Shown here: piece by piece, positions 56,133 through 64,000 of the stretch | Layout of the letters: each line of letters starts with the position of its first letter | How positions within the stretch are numbered: position 1 is the first letter of the stretch | Origin: Sympetrum striolatum | Taxonomy: Eukaryota; Arthropoda; Insecta; Odonata; Libellulidae | Reading direction: 5' to 3' | Assembly (NCBI GenBank): GCA_947579665.1 | Contig: OX388351.1 | Location: 1,984,001 to 2,048,000, forward strand | Length of the DNA: 64,000 nt | Notes under the pieces: generated by a model | Told to the model about the DNA's origin: nothing | The model's input: the letters and a program-made list of their open reading frames with translations, nothing else | The model's database searches: none | Position numbers and translations under genes: made by a program

Positions 56133-56154
56133 ACAGAGTTGTTCGCAACTCTGT
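56133..56154. other. Perfect 9-bp stem-loop with a TTCG loop
   Basis: ACAGAGTTG-TTCG-CAACTCTGT. The UUCG tetraloop is an unusually stable RNA loop when closed by C-G; here the closing pair is G-C, which is less stabilising. No gene or T-tract marks it as a terminator, so its role is unknown. Confidence 0.5.
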
Positions 56155-57204
56155 TATAAATATTTCCTTTGAATCAAGTTTGATATATATATTTCATTTG
56201 TTGAAATTTTAAAACAACCGCCACAAAATAAACGGGAAGATCGCTTGAATGAACGTTAGCAAATATCCAATTTAATTTTAAGTCCTTTGGGATTCGTTGT
56301 TTAAAACACGGAGTAAATAGGTTTTTATGAACGGAGTATAAACAACCTTTCGGAACATTGCTGATAAAATGCCCATTTTCTTTTTTTTTAATCACTAACG
56401 GCCTTCTCTTTTTATTGCCGTCCCGGTTATAAAATAAAAACCGGAATAAATTAATTTTATTCCTTTGTCGTGGTTTGAGATCACAAGGCGCATTGTGCTT
56501 TTTATTGAAAAATTTCGTTATCATCAGAGGTAAAAAATACAATAACCCTCGAAACTAATCCTGGAAGAGGAGTAGAAGGAAAAAAGAGGCAGAAGTTTCA
56601 TGACAGGGAATGAATGATACATGAATAAAGCCCAAGAAAAGGGATTGACGTACTACATCCCATAGCAAAATATTTTACACCGATTACTTTCAATAAATGA
56701 AAAAATGAATCATTTTATATCAGCGATGTCTTTACTCCCCTTCGTGAACTGCAAAGTAAAAGGTCGTAAAAAGGAGTAACGGGAATGTAATTATATTATA
56801 TTAGTAGAGATTGAACTAGAAATTAGCTGTTTATATAGAAAATATCGTGAATTGGACACATTAAAAGGTTTTAATCCTTCTTTGAAAGAAAAAAGTATCA
56901 AAAAATTTATATTTACTTGTTTTTACATGGTTTATTTTTAAATATCTTGAACAAATAGTCTTACTAAATCACTAATACTTTTTTATGCATAGCTTTACTA
57001 ATCGGCAATTAATAATAATCTCGATAATCAATAAATTTTAGTAGTCTTCATCGGTTTATCCTTAATTATTTTAATTTGCGCGTTATATTTCCTGGAATAC
57101 ATTTGCGCCGGATAATTTATTTATGAATTCACTCAAAGAAGATCCTTCGAAAATCAACGAAAGAACGTCTGCTTTTTTATTTTAATTAGACTAAATATGC
57201 CCCA
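56155..57204. other. AT-rich stretch, nothing recognised
   Basis: One minus-strand frame of 122 codons (56174-56542), rich in K, N and F, shows no recognisable domain. Confidence 0.35.
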
Positions 57205-57262
57205 TGTTTGACTTAGATTTGGATGTATTCCCCGCGAGCCACCGGGGGTACACGGCAGGAGG
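57205..57262 (-). mobile_element. CR1-like LINE, extreme 3' end
   Basis: On the minus strand 'cctcctgccgtgtaccccc' and 'ggtggctcgcggggaatac' correspond to the family's terminal 'ccccctgcc.cacgcc...ggcggct.g..gggtat' hairpin, followed by 'atccaaatctaag'. Any further LINE sequence upstream (plus 57263-57560) is too decayed to align by eye. Confidence 0.5.
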
Positions 57263-58329
57263 GAACAGTTAATACGTGATCAGCCAATTGATAATTCCTG
57301 GAGGATTCAAGATCATCAAGTTTATCCAGGAGTAAAGGAATAGTTTCACTTGAGTATGAATGTAGTTTTGGAAACATTGAAATTTTCCTTATGGTTGGGT
57401 GTTGTTGAAGCGGTTGCTATTGGAGATGTGGCTGAGAACGACAGCATTGATGACGCACCCTTCATGGAAGTGTTCTTTTGGGAATCGAAGGCACGTTCAC
57501 CCTGGTCAATCCCGCCTTAGTTAACGTGCATTCGTGCCGATCGCTACGTGACGGAACATGCATCGCATCCACAAGATAACCACCAAACTTGCTCTCTTTT
57601 CTTACCGATTTCAACGAAGTACACGTGGAGATTTATCCTAGTGCAAATAACTTTCTGCATACAAATCCGATTGCCCTTTACGTAAAACTAAAAAATATCC
57701 TTTTATGAACTACTTGCAGCATTTTCTTTTGAATGGAACTTTGAAATTCAAATACCATCTGTCTGCGCGGAATTCAAAGCGAAGGCTGAAATCCAACCTA
57801 ATCATCTCCACAATAAGTTCTCAGTGTACTTTATCCTTGACATATTACTGAGGTAATGGGAAATAAATTATTTTATATAATGGGATAAGCTTACGTCTTT
57901 TCTTATTTAACGGTATGAAAAGTATTACTCGTACAGCGATTGAGCAGGATTGTTACGGAGTAATTTAGCTCTGCGAGTAAAATAAGGATGAACTATCTCA
58001 CTTCTTATCATTCCTAGTTACCTCTCTACTGTTTTGGTAGCTAAGGAAGATAGGATAACATGGTTCTCATATTTAGAAGTGTTGCATTTACGAGGACATT
58101 TTCTGCTCATCGGGCGGCAGAGTGAAAAGCGTATTGGTTAACCACTTAATCTTGAAATCAATCTGGTAAGCTTTAACTGTGTGGAACTCCATCCTAGTAA
58201 ACTTAATTTTGCATAATCACCTAATGCCCTCTCCAAAGTTTATATATCTGATTGGGGAGTGACTGAGGATTCTATCAGCATTCTGGCTGATGACTTAACG
58301 GACCGACACCGAATATGTGTTTTTATATA
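57263..58329. other. Unannotated stretch
   Basis: Moderate GC at 57400-57560. No frame or repeat was recognised. It may contain the degenerate body of the LINE end at 57205. Confidence 0.35.
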
Positions 58330-58332
58330 TAA

Positions 58333-58378
58333 TAACACACGCCGAAAGGCGGCAGGGTATTAATGCGGATATAGATTA
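58333..58378 (+). mobile_element. CR1-like LINE, extreme 3' end
   Basis: 'acacgccgaaaggcggcagg' followed by 'gtattaatgcggatatagat' matches the 3' terminus of the copy ending at 59531. Only about 45 bp are recognisable. Confidence 0.55.
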
Positions 58379-58615
58379 GCCATATATTTTATAAGCTACC
58401 AAATATGAAAACAAAAGTCCTACGCAATACATTACCTTCACAAAACTTTATGATGAAGTAAGCGTTCTAAATGAGTGGCATTAAAAAAATTCTTGATTAG
58501 ACATTCCTATAATACTCCTTTTTCAATTTTAAGTTACAAAAAGACTACAAAAACTGACAAATGCGACAGTTATAATAATTTTTTGTTTATTTCCTTATAT
58601 TTATAGGAAAATCAT

Positions 58616-59395
58616 TTGAAAAATTTTAAAAATAACCTTCATTCACCTCTTCTTTTCCTGATGTATATCAATGACTTGAGTGACGAGATAGTTAGCAATG
58701 TGAGGATATTTGCGGATGACTCGGTTATACAGGGAAATAACAAACGAGGAAGACCGGACATCTCTCTCAAACGATTTAGTCCTCATCCTAAGGTGGTGCG
58801 AAAAATGGGAATTAGATATTAACGTAAGTAAATGCTCCGTAGTTAATTTCTTCGAAAAGAAAAAATTGCGTCCAAATCGCCAGTACAAAATTAATAGAAC
58901 TAATATCAAAGTAGTAGATTCAGTTGATTATCTCGGGATCAAAATTACTAATAACTTAAATTGGAGCACGCACATTCGAAAAATCTGCGGCAAAGCAAGT
59001 AATAGGCTTGGCTTTGTAAAGCGTATTGTGGGTAAATGCGATGAAAAGAGAGCGATGTTAATTTACCTTGGTCAGACCCCTTCTTTAATATGCGGCAAGT
59101 ATATGGGATCCGGCGGATGAAACGTGTACTCGCGAACTCGAGAAAGTGCAGCGTAAAGCGGTTCGTTTTGTTAAGAAAAGCTATGATAAAAAAGCAAGCG
59201 TTACAAAAGTGCTCTCAGATGTAGGTTGGGAGTCCTTAAAAGAAAGGAGATTGGAAGCTAGGCTGCGATTGCTTAATAAATTCAGGGAAACAACATTTTC
59301 CGAAGATACAATCGGTATCATGTAACCCCCCTGCTACGTCGGTCGATCCGATAATGACCGTAAGTTAAGAGAAATATATGCTAGGACGAATCGTT
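58616..59395 (+). pseudogene. CR1-like reverse transcriptase fragment, frameshifted
   Basis: The fragments read PLLFLMYINDLSDEIVSNV then RIFADDSVI (58640-58730, catalytic DD). After a one-base shift YREITNEEDRTSL..., WCEKWELDINVSKCSVVNF, VDYLGIKITNNLNWSTHI and LGFVKRIVG follow (to about 59060). After another shift and a stop comes IWDPADETCTRELEKVQRKA, VRFVKKSYDKK, DVGWESLKERRLEARLRLLN and, beyond a further stop, REIYARTNRFKNSFFPRTI. The thumb and C-terminal layout is identical to the copy at 13641-14582. The palm N-terminal half is missing. It is non-functional. Confidence 0.85.
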
Positions 59396-59531
59396 TTAAA
59401 AATTCATTCTTTCCGCGAACGATTCTCGACAATAACCAAATAAGGAATTAGTTTATATTCAACTAGTGTTTACACCCCCTGCCACACGCCGAAAGGCGGC
59501 TTGTAGGGTATTACTGTAGATGTAGATGTAG
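58616..59531 (+). mobile_element. CR1-like LINE, 5'-truncated, best copy of its family
   Basis: This insertion of about 0.9 kb starts inside the reverse transcriptase and ends with the family's signature 3' end: 'ccccctgccacacgccgaa' with the hairpin GCCGAAAGGCGGC and a tail of short repeats 'gtagatgtagatgtag' (59516-59531). The microsatellite-like 3' tail instead of poly(A) is a CR1-type trait. The same 3' UTR identifies copies at 2046, 6405, 13535, 57205 and 58333. Confidence 0.85.
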
Positions 59532-61139
59532 AATGCTTCATCTACGCCCAGAATTCAATAATTATCATATGCTTTCTTTCTTGTAAGTTGTCAACATCTA
59601 ATAATACTAAAGTAAGGAAGACAACTCATTAGACCGGTTAGAGAGGTATAACTGTACTCCTCTAGTACACTTTCGATGCAAAAGTACAAAGATGCGCATC
59701 CGAGAACGGCGAAGAAAGAGGGAACGAAAATGAGGCGAAGTTGGGAGATGAAGAATTCAGAAGGAATTACGGATGAGAGAGAAATGAAAGGAGTATGAAG
59801 GGAAAGAAGAATGGGAGATTTGGGAAAAGCACAAGGGACAGCAGAATAAAGAGAATCGGATGGAATGTTAAGAAGTGGAGTATGAATATACATGATTGAG
59901 GAAAGGGGAGATGAAAGAGGAATCGAGAGGGTTTAAGGGAGAAAGGGGTCGAAGAAAAGAGACAATCGCGCGGGACTTCATTACGGAGCTTCGTTACCGA
60001 GAATACGGAACGCCGTTTTCCGAGAAAAACGTCTTCGATGTGTAAATACAGCGGTCGAGTGCAAACAGACTCTCCGTAGTGGAGATAGACTGTTGATATC
60101 ATCACCATTACTCATGGACATTCACAATAATTTCAAGCAGATGTGCCACCAAACCTGAATCCGTTAATTATTTCTTGAGAAACGAGGAAAAATACCGGCT
60201 CTGTCCCTAAGTAGTAATTTGTTTCGCATTTAGACTTTAGGGAATGCTTAGGGAAGTTTATCTAATTTCAATTCGAGAAAATTAATCGTCCACATGGAAT
60301 GTTAGTATGTACATAGAAATAATTTACGTAATAACTACGTTTAATATTATATACCATTATTTAGAATAACGGAAAAGACTTGAAAAGAACACTCACTCAC
60401 TATAAATTTTGGTATTTATTCTTTTAGCCCAAAAATAAGAATCATTTCTGCTCAACCTATTTACTTTTAGCGATCACTCTAATTATAAAAAGAGCCGAAA
60501 GGGGACGGATCTCAAGTTCAGTCTCAACCATTCTTCACGTTCGGAAATCCTATGAAATTCGGACATTTCAAGGTGATAGCATACAATTTCATATTATGGC
60601 AAAGATCAAATCATAAACAATGTTTATTTTAGCTATTATTATTATACACATTTAAAAATACGAATAAAAATAGATGATATATTAAATCAGGAGAAACACA
60701 AACAGACTTTAGGTTTTTTATGGTATTAAACTATATCTTTTCGGATAAATGCATCAAACAGAACTTCGAATACCGCAGTATTTAATATCCAGCCATCGGA
60801 ACTGTGAACTCCATAAATTACTCTGGTCAAAAACTTTAAAAATAGATTAGAATTTGAGTTTCCCGATACAGGAGTTATGAGGTTTTACCGTATCGTATTG
60901 CTAGCAAAACAATGCGCTCTATTTCTGAAATATGGTTGGCTGATTCAAATAGAGAAAAATATATCTTGCTAATTCTCCTATGTAAATTGTTCAGATAGAA
61001 TACTATGTTATGTTTCAAATACGTTATTTATAAGAGCTTCCACAAATTGTGCATCTAGATTTAAAAAAACAACAACCAAGTATTTAACTGATTAAATTTC
61101 CTCCGATAAAAGTAAAGCCTATGAAGTAGAGATCGGCAA
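59532..61139. other. Unannotated stretch
   Basis: 59660-60010 is strongly purine-rich, so the antisense frames (100 and 113 codons) are biased to S, F, P and L and are not convincing. No other feature was seen. Confidence 0.4.
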
Positions 61140-61400
61140 CGGTTAACCGTACCGACCCGTTTTCTGGGCGCCTCATGCGCTGGGCCATGAGGAGCTCCTA
61201 GAGCGGGTACGTGATGACGTAGGAACAAGGGATGGGGAAAGGTAAATGGTGGTCGAGTCGTTTTGAGTACTCGGTTCTTTCGACGGGTGAAAATGAATCA
61301 TTGTGACGCAAAATGAACCAAGTCTGACCCGTCTTGAGTCGGCTCATCCACCTGCTGGCTATCCGTAGGATACGCCAGAGTTATTATTCACTTCTTTAGC
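61140..61400. other. GC-richer block, possible transposon end
   Basis: The sequence opens with 'gtagagatcggcaacgg' and contains 'gggcgcctcatgcgctggg' and related short inverted words ('cctcatgcg', 'ccatgagg'). hAT-type elements often begin like this ('agagatcggcaac'). I found no matching right end, so it may be a fragment. Confidence 0.25.
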
Positions 61401-61589
61401 TTAAAGGAGCATTATTTTTTTATTACATTAATATAAATTACAAATGGTCTCATCAAAGAAGATTTTTTCTTTGCATACAAGAGTGTTCTGCTTTTTTTTC
61501 AATGTATATTGTGTATTATATGAAATAAAAATTTAGGTGCGTTCATCCCGAATTTTTCACCCGTTATCATTTTTAATACTCTCTACCAA

Positions 61590-62760
61590 TCGTACATAAA
61601 ATTCCGGTTTTTTCCTCATTTGCTCTTTGTATCTTTAAAATGCATAAAAACTACATCTTATGTAATTAAAAGAAACCAAACTTTAACAAAAAATTGTTTA
61701 AATAGAACGTGACCACGGAAAAAGTTCGTCGTGCAGCCCAATTTAAGTGTCTCCTAAATTTTTTTTATTTCTTACGTTACGAAGAACTTGTCACGAGAAA
61801 AATATAGATAAATGTTGAAATTTTAATTTACAATTAATGTTTGGTCAATATCTTGTGTGGGACTTAAGTTATTGATTTTTATTTACGAGGGCGGAATTCA
61901 CGATTCGAAGCTTTGACTGAGAATAGCCTCCGTCGGAAAACAAAAAGAATTGGAGGAAAGTTGTAGGACGTAAGCGAGCACAAGGATTATGCACTAATTA
62001 TTTAAGACAATACAATTTTTGCCAATGTTCTTAATTAATTTCACAGTTACACGATAGAATTCAGCTGAGATGTTTATGACCAAAATATTCTAGGTGAACC
62101 GACAAGAAAGGCACCGTTTCGGTCGTAAAGTTATACTTTTCAATATTTTACGTGAAATAGATTGTAAAATTTCATCATGAACATGCAAATTTTATTTTCC
62201 GTACCAAATAAACCATATGAACTCAGGAAGAGCAAGAAGAAACATAGACTGAAATACGATACCGCTTCCAAATCTGTAGGATGAGATATCAGTATCTTTT
62301 GATTCCCTGAGGGTTTTTCTGTATTATCTCATTTGAGAGGATTGTGAATTGCTCTACCCCATCGGTGATGGGGTGATGAGTTATGATTTATCTACACTAG
62401 AGCCCCATACAGTCATCCGGTTGCAAAAATTTAATAACCTCACACAGCATCTCGAGTGGAAATTCAAAGAACATCATCGGGGCTTGAGAGGCTCATGAGA
62501 AATTAATAGCAACCGAATTATACTAAATAATTAGCAACAGAACCTCATCCATGCATAAAAAGTTTCCTCAGTTCCGTTTTAATGTCGAACGGAATAAAAA
62601 GTTTTAGGTGACATATAAATTGGGCTGCACGGCGAACTTTCTCTGAGGTCACGTTCTTCTTAAACAATTTTTTGTTAATTTTCGGTTTCTTTAAACATAT
62701 TAACAGGTGATTTGCATTCTAGCTAAAGATACAAAGAACAAATGAGGAAAATACAGCATT
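61590..62760. mobile_element. Foldback element with inverted arms of about 180 bp
   Basis: The left arm (about 61590-61775) and right arm (about 62580-62760) are reverse complements. They share 'ttttcctcatttg.tctttgt', 'aaagaaacc', 'ttaacaaaaaattgttta', 'gaacgtgacc', 'aaagttcg.cgtgcagccca' and 'ctaaa..ttttta'. The loop of about 800 bp has no coding capacity. A perfect 8-bp hairpin ACCCCATC-GGT-GATGGGGT sits in it at 62356-62374. It is probably a non-autonomous DNA transposon with long TIRs. The target duplication is unclear. Confidence 0.65.
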
Positions 62761-62869
62761 TCATATAAGATTGAAATAGAACATTAGCATTTTTTTAAAT
62801 GATCACTGGTAAAAAACGCAACCATTCATTCAATATCCGCTTCTTGACTTAATTAGTATCGATATAATT

Positions 62870-63345
62870 CATCTATAAATATAAAATAGAGTGTGTGTGT
62901 TTATGTTCGCTAAACACTCTTGAACCGAGAGTTGCAAAACTTCGAGAGGGAAATTTTCTACATTATTAAAAGTTGACCCCGCAAAGAGTATAGGCTACTT
63001 TTTATTTCCCTAAAACCCATGGTTCAAACCCAGACGGGTCAAAACCTTTTCATAAGACATAGACGTAAAGGTCATTTTTTTTCGTTACAGGGTTCATTTC
63101 TTTTTCAAGATTAAATTAGAAATAATAGTCGTAGGAGGTCGAATTCAGCACAAAAGAAAGACAATAGAATACGGATTCTTATTTTGGTCGTGGAATATCA
63201 TTTGCGATTCGAAATTGCGCACATCTTAGGAAAATACGTGAATATCTTATCGAAATTTTGAGGTTGTAAATAACCCATCCCCTGACGATAAAGGCGATTG
63301 TCGAGTACTCAGCTCATGCATTTATCCGTGAGAAAACATTGAGAA
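62870..63345 (+). mobile_element. Helitron-like unit, single copy
   Basis: It starts near 'tctataaatataaaatagag' with a GT-rich run. It then shares, in order with the units at 36318-37592, 'caaaacttcgagagg'-type sequence, '.ttcaaaccca', 'aagattaaattag', 'aatagtcgt', 'acggattcttattttggtcg', 'tggaatatcatt', 'gaggttgtaaa', 'cccctgacga' and 'cagctcatgcat'. No CTAG 3' end was identified, so it appears 3'-truncated. Confidence 0.65.
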
Positions 63346-64000
63346 AATATGCCTACTTCAAATTCATGTTAAGAATAAGTGATAGATTATATGAATAGGG
63401 AGAAATTTAAGGAGATATTAGTAACTGCAGCTATGAACGATATACTGCGAAGAATCGAGCGTACAAACAGTACAAACATACGAATACCAGTATCTAAGAA
63501 AGATTTTAAATTTTATGGAAGCATTTGTAGCAACCAAGTTTTATTTATATCAACGTAATTGTTTACTGACTAATCTTTGGGATATTTGGGTTTATAGTAG
63601 TTTGTTAGATGAAGTTGCTTTCTCTCGATCAATTCAACTTAAAGACTTGGTAAGTTGCGGATGTTTTTAATATAATCTTCTTCATTAAGTATTACAACTT
63701 CTCAATTTACATCGATAAATATTTAGCGATTGAAGAAAATGGATTTAGTGAATATCGTAAATATTTCCCAGATTCAGTGTTGGAGCTGAACGGCGATTTG
63801 TAAAGCTGTAGCAAATCTCCAACATCGTATCCAATCCCTTGATCGAAAAGGTAAAGCAAGCTCATGTTTTGTTATACGCAGAATAAAAAAGTAATTCATT
63901 GTGGTTTTTTAAGTGCTTCCAATTCTGATACATTTAGTATCTTTCTGTTGTCGGTATTTAATCTTTGTTTCTGTTTTGGCATTGTGATTGCATTTGTGTT
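63346..64000. other. AT-rich stretch, nothing recognised
   Basis: No frame, repeat or RNA-like feature was recognised to the end of the window. Confidence 0.4.

Noticed and set aside
59591..60108. Two minus-strand frames (100 and 113 codons) rich in S, F, P, L
   Set aside because: They are antisense to a strongly purine-rich tract. Stop-poor composition explains them.

Overview
The window reads as eukaryotic, most likely arthropod (probably insect), nuclear DNA. It is AT-rich, has almost no long open reading frames, and is packed with interspersed repeats: non-LTR retrotransposons of at least three lineages, tRNA-derived SINEs, pogo/Tigger-type DNA transposons, Helitron-like units, a Penelope-like remnant, satellites and microsatellites. 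I see no operon, no bacterial-type gene spacing and no convincing host protein-coding gene. The window is best read as intergenic or intronic DNA in a repeat-rich genome. The species cannot be named from the sequence alone.

Layout. 0-7.8 kb: low-complexity AT-rich DNA with a 75-bp direct repeat pair, old CR1-like 3' ends (about 2.1 and 6.5 kb), a 343-bp pogo-type MITE and old SINE pieces. 7.8-13.1 kb: the centrepiece. A SINE is followed by a (TTA)n microsatellite holding two head-to-tail copies of an R4/Dong-type retrotransposon on the minus strand. One is 5'-truncated (8172-9043). The other (9068-13048) is apparently full length and carries an uninterrupted 1195-residue reverse transcriptase/endonuclease. 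Its first nucleotides can be drawn as an HDV-like ribozyme. 13.5-16.2 kb: a three-layer nest, in which a CR1-like LINE is split by an inverted-repeat, Penelope-like element with a 14-bp target duplication, itself split by a Tigger/pogo element with a TA duplication.

16-30 kb: mostly featureless, with SINEs, a TA microsatellite, a TIR transposon holding another LINE end (23.0-23.7 kb), one very tentative exon-like segment (25.7 kb) and a roughly 167-bp tandem repeat (29.2-29.5 kb). 30.9-33.0 kb: a CR1/Jockey-like LINE decayed by one frameshift and one stop. 35.5 kb: a small CpG-rich patch with a perfect hairpin. 36.3-39.6 kb: a Helitron-like dimer ending in a hairpin and CTAGT, followed by a roughly 2-kb array in which a tRNA box-B-like motif recurs every 150-175 bp. 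39.6-57 kb: largely featureless AT-rich DNA with two SINEs and two hairpins. 57-64 kb: three more CR1-like pieces, a foldback element (61.6-62.8 kb) and a third Helitron-like unit (62.9-63.3 kb).

The elements relate to each other as autonomous machinery and remnants. The R4/Dong enzyme may still be functional and its copies lie in TAA repeats. The CR1-like family with the 'gccgaaaggcggc' 3' hairpin has six recognisable copies here, and the SINEs presumably relied on some LINE enzyme. The nest gives a relative order of activity: CR1 first, then the Penelope-like element, then Tigger.
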